Part shown: positions 39,501 through 48,988 of the stretch, piece after piece
Layout of the letters: the number at the start of each line of letters is the position of its first letter
Position numbering within the stretch: position 1 is the stretch's first letter
Assembly (NCBI RefSeq): GCF_000764305.2
Contig: NW_025941759.1
Span: 1-64,000, forward strand
From: Hyalella azteca
Lineage: Eukaryota > Arthropoda > Malacostraca > Amphipoda > Hyalellidae
Length of the DNA: 64,000 nt
Reading direction: 5' to 3'
Notes under the pieces: model-generated
The model's database searches: none
What the model saw: only the letters and a program-made list of their open reading frames with translations
Told to the model about the DNA's origin: nothing
Made by a program: the position numbers and the translations under genes

Positions 39501-41553
39501 CATTCAATTTTTACTCACAGTTGCAAGTTATTTCAAATAGTATAAAAAAAACTGGAGATTATTAAACCACTAATATATATAATTCACACTAAAGTTTCTA
39601 TCAGAATTCATCACGAGGTTCCATCATTACGCTGTACGTGAGTTCACACCTCACTGTGTGCACAGGGCGAGGACCAGGTATCGGTGCTGTACAACAAATA
39701 CGCTGTAGAAGATAACGACGGCGGCACCTCGGAGACCGCGGCCGCCCTACGGCCGGCAGAGCGCAGCCCCGCGCCCTCCATCGACAGGAGGGACCGCAGC
39801 AGCAGGTGCTCATTTCTGCCCACGCCTTCAGTAGTTGATTGCCATCACCAGCCAGGATAAATGACTTGAATATTTAAACACAGATGTGGGAACATAATAG
39901 TATAACTTATACACATATGTGGAAACATTATAGTATAACTTATACACATATGGGGGAACATAATATTTCCATATTTAATTTGTTCTAACTTTTCACTATG
40001 GATATTCCCTGACTTACTTCTGTGGAGAAAACCAAAAAAGCACAAATGACTGGGGTTTCGAAAAGCCAAATTTTTGGTACATGAGAAGTGCGGGGATTAT
40101 TAATCGAAAGCGCATTGTTTATAATTTCTTATTCGCGGCAGTAGAGGGATATTGAAATGATGGAAGCTAGTTTTATAGGAACGATTTTCCATCGGTAAAC
40201 TGTTAAGGAACATGCACTATCTTCTGTTGAAATTGTATTTGATCGCTTGATTTGATTCACGATTATTGCATTAATGAAATACAGTGATTTTACGTGGCTG
40301 AATACAAAATTGAGAAAATAATCTTTGTTCTTTTTAATGGAAAGTTTAAATCCGGAGCGTGTGTGGCATACGCGGCGCAACTTGCTATATTTTCTATGAT
40401 CTCATTTGCAGCATCGCCACATAAATAATTAAGTTATTTTATTCAAAATCACGGGAATATTCACTATTGCATTGTGATGCCACGTTAATTTATTCACAGA
40501 GAAGACCGCGTGAGCGATCAAACGGTCGTTGACCAGCCAAGAGGGAGCAGGAATCGTTCTCCATCAGGTAATGTCTCCTGAACACAGAATATACATCCTT
40601 TTAAAAACTAATAAAAATTAGGAAAAATTTCCTAGCAAATCTTTCGCAATTGTGTGTCTAGTAGCATCGTCGACTTTAACACGAAATTGCCTTGCCTTAT
40701 CGCCGAGGAAGATATAACTGATGTATCGCTCAGATGTAAGTGCGTAACGCGCAGTAAAGCAAGAAGAGATCAATCTGAGTCATTCAAGGTGTATTATAAT
40801 CTGAGCAGAATTGTCTATATATTTACAACGTAAACTTGTCTCTAATAGCATATCCATACAGTGAACCTAGACTATAGGGGAGAGGGATACCACAATGACG
40901 TACACAATACCGGGCAGTTTCAGGCTCAGTGCGACAATCTCTCCCTCCGCTAAGTCCTCACCTGCAGCCGCCGCCGCGCAGCCCGCGGCCGCCGGCCAGA
41001 CCAGATCCGGCGTACCTCGATGACTACGAATATTCTGACGGCTTTGATGAGGATCCTGTAGACGAAACTGATCCTTCCGACAAGCCCGTGCCCATTTGGC
41101 TAGGAGTGATGCTCGTTGTAGCCTATATCTTGGGCGGTGCAGTTCTCTTCTCGGGCTGGGAGAACTGGGAGTTCTTGGACTCGGTTTACTTCTGCTTCAT
41201 CACCCTCACGACCATCGGTAAGAGATTTGATGTATAAAGCAAGTATTATTACAAACTTGATAAACGTTAGTATTCTTCTTATTGGGTACGTTTATTCTAT
41301 GATTATTACTCATGCCGACATTTATTCGACAGCTTTTCTTTTTGTCTCAGGCTTCGGTGACTTCGTGCCAGCACAAGAAGGCAAAGAGAACCAAGAGTTG
41401 AGCATTGCCTTATGCTCGCTCTACCTCCTGTTCGGCATCGCTCTCCTGGCCATGTCGTTCAATTTAGTACAAGAAGAGGTCATCAACAACGTCAAGAACG
41501 TTGCCAGGAGACTTGGAATTATTAAAGAAGAAGAACTTTATATACGAGACTGA
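12536..41553 (+). CDS. Two-pore-domain potassium channel (K2P, TWIK-like), 9 exons
   Basis: Exons: 12536-12727, 15246-15459, 36077-36293, 36515-36718, 39220-39361, 39666-39805, 40500-40567, 40924-41217, 41351-41553. All phases join, giving 557 residues. TM1 is at about residues 22-43, ending in the family hallmark GALTFAKLE. The extracellular cap region carries an N-M-S sequon at N57. Pore helix 1 leads to selectivity filter 1 TTIGYGH (G136-H139), and TM2 spans about 148-172. A very long cytoplasmic linker (about 175-448) follows, with a basic patch (191-200), a Tyr/His/Pro repeat (240-275), and Pro-rich and acidic parts. TM3 is about 450-470, filter 2 is TTIGFGD (G491-D494), then TM4 and a short tail ending LYIRD. 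Known role: background K+ leak in the plasma membrane, working as a dimer. Filter codons are split by introns at both pores. Intron 2 (20.6 kb) hosts the SOD gene on the other strand. The exact subfamily is not resolved. Confidence 0.94.
12773..12895. repeat. Short degenerate tandem repeat (TAATAATATGGTATCCTG type)
   Basis: Four imperfect units of about 25-35 bp containing CTAATAA and GGTATCCT follow K2P exon 1 in intron 1. They are AT-rich and non-coding. Confidence 0.55.
12943..13430 (-). mobile_element. 5'-truncated CR1/jockey-like LINE (reverse transcriptase C-terminus and 3' UTR)
   Basis: The minus strand carries frame-broken fragments: first [15 protein letters not shown], then [20 protein letters not shown]. 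This is the usual C-terminal end of non-LTR reverse transcriptases, followed by a 3' end with the GGCCTGTCGCCGATTC type sequence. Frameshifts and stops make it inactive. It lies in K2P intron 1. Confidence 0.8.
13478..13702. repeat. About 31-bp minisatellite, 7 units
   Basis: Units of CAGTATTGCTCCCTGGTCC followed by GGGTATAAGGAC are repeated about seven times with small indels. Each unit contains the short inverted pair GGTCC/GGACC, so each can form a small hairpin. It lies directly beside the LINE fragment at 12943-13430. Confidence 0.85.
14020..14350 (-). mobile_element. Second LINE 3' fragment of the same family
   Basis: Parallel to 12943-13430 in the same orientation, with the same 3' end (GTGGCTTGTCGCCGATAC) and a decayed copy of the LWNSLPD...[18 protein letters not shown] region. 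Stops and a small deletion make it a relic. Confidence 0.75.
15460..17056. other. K2P intron 2, proximal part
   Basis: No gene is visible here before the SOD 3' end. A TTTATT on the + strand at about 16558 could be the SOD poly(A) signal read on the minus strand, though this is weak. The rest is AT-rich. Confidence 0.4.
17057..33758 (-). CDS. Secreted Cu/Zn superoxide dismutase with long His-rich C-terminal tail, 5 exons, nested in a K2P intron
   Basis: Minus-strand exons in order: 33758-33675, 29180-29084, 24261-24155, 18047-17919, 17725-17057. Phases join to 361 residues. Residues 1 to about 22 form a signal peptide (hydrophobic [11 protein letters not shown]), so the product should be secreted. 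The SOD domain runs to about residue 183. It catalyses dismutation of superoxide to hydrogen peroxide and oxygen. By alignment with the human family the copper ligands are H74, H76, H99 and H150, and the zinc ligands H99, H91, H108 and D111. The disulfide pair is C85/C176 and the substrate-guiding arginine is R173. All are present. The last exon then runs on for 178 residues (184-361) with about 33 His: repeated HGHG and GRKGHGHG blocks, then an acidic Asp/Tyr/Asn stretch, then HH-rich segments ending PLHLW. This tail is absent from ordinary SODs of about 155-190 residues. Introns contain a minisatellite and TIR repeats. Confidence 0.93.
18290..18510. repeat. 24-bp minisatellite (CGGCTGGTCAGGTTGTGTT type), about 9 units
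   Basis: Units vary around TACGGCTGGTCAGGTTGTGT with a 24-bp period. One insert (GGAGCT) and several G/A changes occur. Because 24 is divisible by 3 and the unit lacks stops, long open frames appear on both strands, but they are repeat artefacts. It lies in an SOD intron. Confidence 0.88.
19810..21370 (+). mobile_element. Degenerate CR1/jockey-like LINE reverse transcriptase
   Basis: + strand fragments in order: [10 protein letters not shown] and NYRP (about 19834-19920), then [10 protein letters not shown], then [15 protein letters not shown] (about 20067), a QGSVFGP-like segment (about 20256), and finally [18 protein letters not shown] (about 20680). This is the order of a non-LTR reverse transcriptase. 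Frameshifts and stops are frequent. A 21-bp unit containing CCTGTGACCTAAATTACAGA is locally triplicated at 19890-19945. The catalytic YADD box is not intact. Confidence 0.8.
23285..23780. repeat. 46-bp minisatellite, about 10-11 units
   Basis: Units read GAGAGAGCGTGTTAAGCC then TCCACTTCTGTTTAAAGAGT then AAGTGAGT. Central units are nearly identical and outer ones decay, typical of unequal exchange. It is non-coding, in an SOD intron. Confidence 0.88.
24262..26100. other. SOD intron (between exons 2 and 3), proximal part, nothing recognised
   Basis: AT-rich intronic sequence with no domain, repeat array or RNA gene that can be defended. Confidence 0.4.
26101..26783. mobile_element. TIR repeat, inverted pair (MITE-like)
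   Basis: ACAACACTTCTCTTTAA at 26101 and AGAAGTGTTGT at 26349-26359 form an inverted pair around a body containing TGTCTGTCTGCTACAAATCT and GTCCAATCGATCTGAAATTT. A second copy runs the other way from about 26405 to 26716, and another ACAACACTTCT is at 26735. Related copies are at 44364-44829 and 46354-46815. No transposase is present. Confidence 0.7.
26784..28484. other. SOD intron, nothing recognised
   Basis: AT-rich sequence with no conserved protein segment. The short ORFs at 26959-27590 show no family resemblance. Confidence 0.4.
28485..28760 (+). mobile_element. LINE 3' end, young copy
   Basis: Begins GCATCGTTGACGCTCCGAGT (codes for part of the [20 protein letters not shown] region) and ends with AATCGGCAACAGGCC and GCCTATTTCTTCAGTGCCGA. 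It is nearly identical to 57030-57240. 5'-truncated; no internal start or catalytic part. Confidence 0.78.
29181..33674. other. SOD intron 1
   Basis: The 4.5-kb first intron of the SOD gene. It contains the 40-bp minisatellite at 31205-31395 and a 54-bp tandem duplication at about 31464-31565 (TTTCTAGCGC...GTGAACTACAGC). Nothing else is recognised. Confidence 0.5.
31205..31395. repeat. 40-bp minisatellite, about 5 units
   Basis: CCCTGCTCTGCAC-type unit starts at 31214, 31254, 31294, 31334 and 31374, an exact 40-bp period. The unit also contains CCGTACTATGCAC. Units differ by only a few bases. Confidence 0.9.
33759..35327. other. K2P intron 2 upstream of SOD, possible SOD promoter side
   Basis: The SOD gene is read leftward from 33758, so its promoter should lie here. 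No TATA box, initiator or known stress element can be defended by eye. No other gene is seen. Confidence 0.35.
35595..35672 (-). mobile_element. tRNA-like SINE head
   Basis: On the minus strand, CAGCCCAGTGGTTACAGCTC resembles an RNA polymerase III box A, and GGGTCCGATCTC about 50 nt further resembles box B. Spacing fits a tRNA-derived SINE. A full cloverleaf and an acceptor stem are not evident, so it is not called as a tRNA gene. Confidence 0.4.
35717..35765. repeat. 49-bp palindrome
   Basis: The outer arms CAGAGCACGT and ACGTGCTCTG are perfectly complementary, with a second inner pair (GTGTGAT/ATCACAT). It would form a cruciform or RNA hairpin. It sits between the SINE-like segment and the MITE at 35772. 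Confidence 0.75.
35772..35974. mobile_element. 203-bp MITE with TA target duplication
   Basis: The ends CACTGTTAGAAAAA and TTTTTCTAACAGTG are perfect inverted repeats, flanked by TA on both sides (35770-35771 and 35975-35976), as for Tc1/mariner-type MITEs. There is no coding capacity. Confidence 0.82.
36719..39219. other. K2P intron 4, nothing recognised
   Basis: Contains a 29-bp tandem duplication at about 37101-37160 (GTCGCCATCTATATATATCA) and a pyrimidine-rich stretch at 38630-38690. No gene, hairpin or transposon is recognised. Confidence 0.45.
39806..40499. repeat. K2P intron 6 with a 33-bp tandem repeat
   Basis: At 39883-39965 units of GGGAACATAATAGTATAACT then TATACACATATGT are repeated about 2.5 times. 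The rest of the intron is AT-rich and featureless. Confidence 0.6.
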
Positions 41554-43683
41554 TCTAGTATGCATTAAGAATTGTTTAATATAACATTTGGACGGTTCGA
41601 CTAGTCTGGTTATTCAGCAGAAACCAAAGATCATGCATGTATGAATATCACTTGTATGCTTGGTACATTCTCTTATATTTTATACTTCATTTAGAATCTA
41701 ATTTCCTTCATTTTTTGACACCATTTTAATGATATATTGTCTTTTGCAATAGAAGCATTGCAATGGTTCGATTTGAGTCAATATCTCAAGAAATAAGTAC
41801 AGTATTTCAACGATTGGAAGCAATGTTCAAGTTTGTTCAAGTTTCGCCCTGTTAACGTATCACTGCCTTATATAGAGAGCTATCCGTGAACGGTACATTA
41901 ACCGTGATTAATTAATGTGAATATTACACCAAATCATCTTTATTTATTAAAGTATTCAAGAGGCTCCTCGCTCTCAATTTCCCTATCGACTACAAAACCA
42001 AGTTTGGATCATTCGCTGAATGAGATTCAGAATATAAATTCAAGCGAACACGTGTCAAGTCAAATCAATGTATATCAAGCCACCACTTTCCAGAACACTT
42101 GCCTAAATAGCACGTAAGAGGCATTATAAAACTGTTCCATCAGCAGTTCTTGGGTTTTGGTTGACGAATTCGGAAGCGCATTATAGGTCCGGAAATTAGC
42201 ATTTCTAAGTAATAATAATAATTTCTCGCTAACGCATCGTTTAGAAGATCGCCAGATCGTCTACAATTTCGCCCGACATTATAATTCCAACTGAAGCTAT
42301 GATTATATAATTTGCAGTTACTGTAAAATATTTTAAACTTCGTGTATTAGTCATATCAGTCGGTAAAAAAGTGATTGCTCATCGCTGCAAATACTATTCT
42401 CATTGGTGCAATATGAATCAATTTTGTTTGCCCTCTACATTCGCTGCTTCGAGGCACTGGGTAGGAAACGTGGAAACGCATAGCAATGAAACATTAAAAC
42501 TCGTAAACTTTACTAAACATTCGATGATAGTCCGCGCCAACAGTAGTATTTCGTACGGAGTGTTAATGGTTCATCATATTCCTTTGCTCCCCGAGTTACA
42601 CGATGAAGGAAAGTGAGCTCAATTTTACGAGCGTAATTTTCAAGACAACTTCAGGTTATAACATTCGCCGGCGCTCAGCCAGCAACACTTAAACGCGTTT
42701 AAACGGTCGATGCGAATTGCGAAGTCTGTATCTATTGAAATCAACATGACTCGTTTTACCTTGTAATGTTAAAACGTGCAGTTATCGTCGTCAGAATTTT
42801 TGTATCGCTTAATTTAAATAATTCCATGGAATGCTGGGTCGTTGGGTCCTAGGTCAATTTACAGTATCAGTATTTCGTTCGCCAATTCATAGTATACGCC
42901 TGTGAATATTCAACAATGTGCTGTAAAGTAGATTTTAAACAAACTGTGGTTGGTTGATGTTTTTCGGATTGACGACCACAAAAATGTTTTCAAGTCATTG
43001 AGTAATCGAGCAACTATACTCGAGTGACGCTGAGACACTGGGAACAGGCGATAGTATCCTACCCCTAAAGGGCGTATCATCCTTGCTGCTGTGCGTCAAT
43101 ATCTATTAGCCAAAGGGAATAGAACCGTTTATGAGGAGTGTCTGCCAGTAGAAACTTCTCTTCTCTGTTGTTCTTTTATATTGTCATGTCTCAAATATCG
43201 ATTTCTGTCGTTGTATTTTAAGGATTAAGATCTTTGTGAATTTGTAGTTTACTACAGAATTATTAATTCCGACAATTTTTTAACTTTTCGGTCAGCAGAA
43301 AATGACGTGCTTTGCTCGTGTGTAATGACGTAGCACCGCAAAATTTGTGAACAACGCAAATGAAAGGTGATGTCGGCTAAAACGATCTTACTGCAGCCGC
43401 ATTGACAATTTTGTATTCAAAAATTTAAATGAAAATATATAAAGCTTTGTATATTTTTCTAAGGATTCTGTAGTAGAGTTTATGTTTGTGCAAGCAGACG
43501 ACGGTCGCTTTATGACTGGATTAATTTTCGTGCAAAGTTCTCGACTGGAGCCACTATAATTTTCCCACTCATAGGTTGATTCACGGAAATTTCCTGATTT
43601 GAAAGCTCAATAAAAGAAGAACTAAGCAAGATATCATTACAATATAAATTTTATTGAAAGAAGACATTACCTGAATTTTTGCA
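41554..43683. other. K2P 3' flank and intergenic
   Basis: No gene is seen. No convincing AATAAA lies close to the channel stop. The ORF at 42371-42616 lacks any recognisable domain. Confidence 0.4.
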
Positions 43684-44013
43684 TCATTTGGCTTTGAAGA
43701 TAATATCGGACAAATGACGGCCGCTATAGTCAATGTTTTCAGTGAGTCGGTTTTTGAAGTTCTGTTCAAATTGCTGAAGCATACTGCCGGGGATGTTGGC
43801 GAGGGCTTGGCATATGTTGTTCTTCAAATAATGTAGGGTCATTGGACTGTCGTTGTACACAATTGATTTAAGATAACCCATAAGAAAATCAAACGGAGCT
43901 AAATAAACGTGCATACCCACGTAACAATCGTTTTCCGAACAGGATCCTGACCTGAAGGACGAATACGGAACCAAGTACGGAATGCTCGTTGATTGAGCAG
44001 CGATAATGGACAT
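43684..44013 (-). pseudogene. C-terminal relic of a mariner/IS630-like DDE transposase
   Basis: The minus strand encodes about 109 residues whose second half (APFDFLMGYLKSIVY, then LTENIDYSGRHLSDIIFK) matches the usual C-terminus of DDE transposases with the SPDLTPLDFFLWGYLK signature. The terminal aspartate (in PFDF) is kept. The upstream catalytic aspartates are missing and the sequence upstream is frame-broken, so it is a dead fragment. Confidence 0.6.
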
Positions 44014-44239
44014 GCCGTTAGAAAAGTACGCCTCGACAGCAAACGCACGCTGCTCACTTGTACAATTAGTAGTGGCAACTGACTAGACAAGACACAAAAC
44101 TTCATGGCCTTACCTTTCTTACGAAATACTTCTCGGCTTTTTCTACAACATCTGACAGCTTGGCGCAAAATACAAAACAGGAAAATTTTGTTAATCACCC
44201 TGCGAATTTAGTCATAGTCAGCTGAAGTGGATTTGTGTA

Positions 44240-44285
44240 GCGGTGTCAGCGCTCATTAGGCCGTTAGACATGTCGCCGAATTTCT
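44240..44285 (-). mobile_element. LINE 3'-end stub
   Basis: GTCAGCGCTCATTAGGCCGT followed by a GTCGCCGAATT segment resembles the reverse-complemented 3' end of the LINE family. It is short and diverged. Confidence 0.35.
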
Positions 44286-44363
44286 AAGTTCAGACAGCAT
44301 TATGGTTTGATTCTTTCGAGTTAATCTGAGAAGCTCCATCGCCGGAGGTAGGAGATAGGTAGG

Positions 44364-44865
44364 ACTTCTCTTTAACTTCACTTCTTGTTTGTTTGTCTGT
44401 CTGTCTGCTACAAATCTTATAAGCGATATTTAACACACTTCTACCTGTCCAATCGATCTGAAATTTTGCACACTCGTGTAAAGTTGGAGATAATGCATGA
44501 ATCAATTTACAGAATAAATAATTTTATGAATTAATTTTTTTTTTTCATTAATAAAAAAATTAAAAAATAATTTCGTCTGCTACAAATCTTATAATCCATA
44601 TATGACACAATTTGACCTGTCCAATTGACCTGAAATTTTGCACAACTGCATAAAGTCAGAGACAATGCATGAATCAATTGACAGAATAAATAATTCTGAA
44701 AATTTCCAAAAATTTTGATATCATAAAAAATTTGTGAAAAATAATTTTTTTTTCAATGTTTGAAAATAAAATTAGAAATTCATTGTACATGTGTGACATC
44801 AAAGACACTGGATTGTTCAGAAGTGTTGTCTTTAAAAAGTACTTTTTTGACGCATATTATTTTAT
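44364..44865 (+). mobile_element. TIR repeat copy, left flank of satellite
   Basis: Starts ACTTCTCTTTAACTTCAC and ends CAGAAGTGTTGTCTTTAAAA (TIR ends at 44829; similarity continues to GCATATTATTT). Same family as 26101-26783 and as 46354-46850, in the same orientation as the latter. It is non-coding. Confidence 0.72.
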
Positions 44866-46345
44866 ATTCCAAGGTATATTATATTTAAGTCTGCTATCAT
44901 TTGATCGTTTTCACAAGCAGAAATTGCTTGTGTTCAGTTCAAGATTATAGTTATATGCCCGGTAATTTTTTATTAATTCTAGGGTATAATGTAATTAAGT
45001 CACCTATCGTTTAATCGCGTTAAGTAGAAGGTATCGCTTGTGTTCAGTTTAATATTATAGTAATAAGCCCAGTAACGATTTAGATGATAAGGTATAATAT
45101 ATTTAAGTCTCCTATCTTTTGATCGTGTTCACAAGCAGAAATTGCTTGTGTTCAGTTCAAGACTTTAGTAATACGACCAGTAATTTTTAATTTATTCATG
45201 GGTATATTATATTTAAGTCTCCTATCGATTGATCGCGTTAACTAGAAGATATCTCTTGTGTTCAGTTCAAGATTATAGTAATAAGCTCAGTAACTATTTT
45301 TAGATTCTAAAATACAATATATTTGAGTCTCCTATCGTTTGATCGTGTTCACAAGCAGAAATTGCTTGTGTTCATTTGAAGACTATAGTAATATGCCCAG
45401 TAATTTTTCATGTATTTTAGGGTAAATAATATATTTAAATCTCCTATTGTTTGATCGCGTTAACTAGAAAATATCGCTTGTGTTCAGTTTAAGATTATAG
45501 TAATTAGCTCTGTAACTTTTTTATATTCTAAGGTATAATATATTCAAGTCTCCTATCGTTTGATCATGTTCACAAGCAGAAATTGCTTGTGTTCAGTTTA
45601 AGACTATAATAATATGCCCGGTAAATATAATAGATTCCAGGGAATAATATATTTAAGTCTCCTATCGTTTGATCGCGTTAACTAGAAAATATCGCTTATG
45701 TTCAGTTTAAGATTACAGTAATAAGCTCAGTAAATTTTTTTTAGATTCTATAATAAAATATATTTAAGTCTCCTATCGTTTGATCGTGTTCACAAGCAGA
45801 AATTGCTTTTGTTCAGTTGAAGATTATAGTAATATTTCCAGTAATTTTTTATTTATTCTAGGGTATATAATATATTTAAGTCTCCTATCGTTTGATCGCG
45901 TTAACTAGAACATATCGCTTGTGTTCAGTTTAAGATTATAGTAATAAGCTCAGTAACTTTTTTATATTCTAAGTTATAATATATTTAAGTCTCCTATCAT
46001 TTGATCATGTTCACAAGCAGAAATTGCTTGTGTTCAGTTAAAGACTATGATAATATGCCCGGGAAATATAATATATTCCAGGGAATAATATATTTAAGTT
46101 TCCTATCATTTGATCGCGTTAACTAGAAAATATCGCTTATGTTCAGTTTAAGATTACAGTAATAAGCTCAGTACATTTTTTTTAGATTCTATAATAAAAT
46201 ATATTTAAGTCTCCTATCGTTTGATCGTGTTCACAAGCAGAAATTGCTTGTGAAATATATTTAAATCTCCTCTCGTTTGATCGCGTTAACTAGAAGAAAT
46301 CGTTTGTGTTCAGTTTAAGATTGTAGTAATAAGCTCAGTAACTTT
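44866..46345. repeat. Alternating A/B satellite, about 110-bp monomer, about 14 units
   Basis: The anchor TTGATCG (or TTAATCG/TTGATCA) falls at 44901, 45011, 45119, 45229, 45339, 45451, 45560, 45669, 45780, 45892, 46001, 46110, 46221 and 46277. Units strictly alternate. Type A has GTGTTCACAAGCAG and an 8-bp hairpin (CACAAGCA/TGCTTGTG, 5-nt loop). Type B has GCGTTAACTAGAA and no hairpin. So the true period is a dimer of about 220 bp. The penultimate unit is cut to 56 bp. Confidence 0.92.
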
Positions 46346-46353
46346 CTTACAAG

Positions 46354-46850
46354 ACTTCTCTTTAACTTTACTTCTTGTTTGTTTGTCTGTCTGTCTGCTA
46401 CAAATCTTATAATCGATATTTAACACACTTCTACCTGTCCAATCGATCTGAAATTTGGCACACTTGCGTAAAGTTGGAGACAATGCATGATTCAATTGAC
46501 AGAATAAATAATTTTATGAATAAAAAAATCTTTTTTTCATTACTAAAATAAAAATATAATTTCGTCTGATACAAATCTTATAATTCATATATGGCACAAT
46601 TTGAAATGTCCAATTGATCCGAAATTTTGCACAATTGCAAAGTCAGAGACAATGCATGAGTCAATTGACAGAATAAATAATTTTGAAAATGTACAAAATT
46701 TTGATATCATAAAAAATTGTGAAAAATAATTTTTCTTTTAAATATATGAAAATGAAATTAGAAATTCATTGTACATGTGTAACATCAAAGACACTGGATT
46801 GTTCAGAAGTGTTGTCTTTAAAAAGTAATTTCTAAACGCATATTATTTAA
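46354..46850 (+). mobile_element. TIR repeat copy, right flank of satellite
   Basis: Direct repeat of 44364-44865: starts ACTTCTCTTTAACTTTAC, ends CAGAAGTGTTGTCTTTAAAA and a GCATATTATTT tail. Together the two copies bracket the satellite array. Confidence 0.72.
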
Positions 46851-48988
46851 TACTATTGAGACATATTTGGAGCATGTCTATTTTTAGTGCTCGGAGAAGT
46901 GCGAGACAGTCGTCGGTGTCTTTCATATAGGCTAGTCTCTCATATCTCAAAGGCTTAGATTGTTTCTTTGTCCAAAATCTCTGAATTAGGTTTTATAAGA
47001 CTTAAATGCTTGTCAGTGATCGAGCGATGTATACGGCTGTCACTTTACGAGGTTCCACTTTCATCACATAACTTAGTCTTTTGTTCCTTGGTGGATGGTT
47101 CGAGTGGAATAACAACACTCCAGGGCCAGGAAGTGACAGGTGGTTCAATGATTTTCGATGGCAACGATCGCTAAGAAGCATGCGCTACGATAACGAACGA
47201 GGTTGAGAAATAGGAGAACTAAATAGATCAACGTCATATCTAAGAATATAGATAGGACTATATAGATCAGAGGCTATATAGATCATCATAAACGTATTAT
47301 CCCAATGATTACTGGTAACAGCTATATATTAAAATTAATTATGTCAAGACTTAATACCGCTAATGCTCAATTCTAATATTTCACTATAACAAATTAATTG
47401 GCCAGCTTCGCGTGGTGCACACCACCTTTTGACAGCGGTCATATGTAGTGTTATTGGCAGGCGGCGATTGCTTAACCGGCAAGTGATAATACTCCGGTGG
47501 GGTGGTAATGCTCGTGAAATCACAACAGGGCACTATGGGACAGTGTCCAAGTCCTTGGATCTGCCCATTCTTCAAGCAAGGACCTTCCAATATGAAAAAA
47601 ATTGAACTTTCGCCGCCAAATATTCTTTGAATAAGATACCAGGCTCTTTGTCATCTTCATCAGCAAAAATTCCGCATTCTACATTATCCATCTAAAGCGA
47701 TGGATAAAGAATTACTGTTAGAAAAAAGTTAAAAAATCATTCAAACCATTGCAGAGGGAACCAAAGTTTTATAATTACATCCCAGTAGAACTTGCTTATG
47801 TGAGCCAAAAATACATTATGTAGTCTTAATAACAAAGCCAATAGACGAAAGTTACGTTGAGACTTGGGTCGTTGAGAAAAATTTGAACATTTTGTATTTC
47901 CTAATGCAGCTGATATTATATCAGACAGTATTGAAAACGTTTAAGTCATTCTTAGCCACCCTACTAAATGCGTAATAACAAAAAGATGAAATCCTAAGAT
48001 GAAATTTGACTATAATTTTGATTATATCATAATTTGGTGAAGTGTTCAAATGTCCCTAAAGTACTGTCCCATAACCCCGACAGAGGGTATTGTGGGACAG
48101 TATATTTGATTATATATTCTCAATATTTATGGTCTATAGAACAGTTATAATTATTGCTTAGCTACTTAGCAATTTAACCAAGAATGTGATGCTTAGTTTT
48201 ATAAAAATTTGTATAGTTTTATAAAATTATAAACATTTGTAGGTAAAAGGGAAACTGATTAATTTTCAAATTAACTTTTTTTTTGTCCCATTGTACCCCA
48301 CTTGGACCCCTAGGTATACTGTTCGAATTAAACGGTAAGGCAGATTATCTTGCATTGAGTATTGAGTAATTAACGTTGGAAGATTAGGAATGTATATTCA
48401 AAGTTTTGTTCATGTCTGTTCAGTACTTTAAAATAAATTTCTTGGTCACTGCAAATTTTGGCCCGCATTGCCGTATAATTCAGGAATGAAGGTGGAATTG
48501 AAAAAAAATCACGAGCTAAATATCACGGTGAGGTCCTGATGAATACGTGTACAAAGTTCCATCGAACTGCGTTTATTGGTTTGGGGGATATTCCTTCACT
48601 ACGCATTTGGAGATTCGCCGTGAGACATGCTGCAAGTCCGGCCGTAAATTTGTCCAAGATCTCATCTATACCAAGCATGAAATTTAATTTTACATTCGAA
48701 GAAAAACTTTAGGCCTAATACAAAATTCAACTTTTTTTAAAGATACATAGTTAGATTGATTGTTTTATTGCAATAAATAGTTCGATGTAAATAAAAACCA
48801 CACAAATTCTTGACATTCGTAGTCTTTAAGATTACCTGTTGGCAACTGTCCGCAACGTTTACTCAAAGTCCAAACGTTTTCGCGGAAGTTTCGGTGAACA
48901 GTAGTTACAGTACCCAATGAAGTAAGGTATTCTTACCGAGGGTTTGTTGTTCAACTTCGCTCACTTTTTATCGGTAAACTAAGAAATT
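46851..48988. other. Intergenic, upstream of SNU13
   Basis: No gene is seen. There is an imperfect hairpin at 48061-48104 (ACTGTCCCATAACCC with GGGTATTGTGGGACAGT). The SNU13 promoter should lie just before 48989, but no core element is certain. Confidence 0.45.

Noticed and set aside
43899..44198. Second minus-strand ORF overlapping the transposase relic
   Set aside because: Different frame from the transposase-like segment; no domain of its own.
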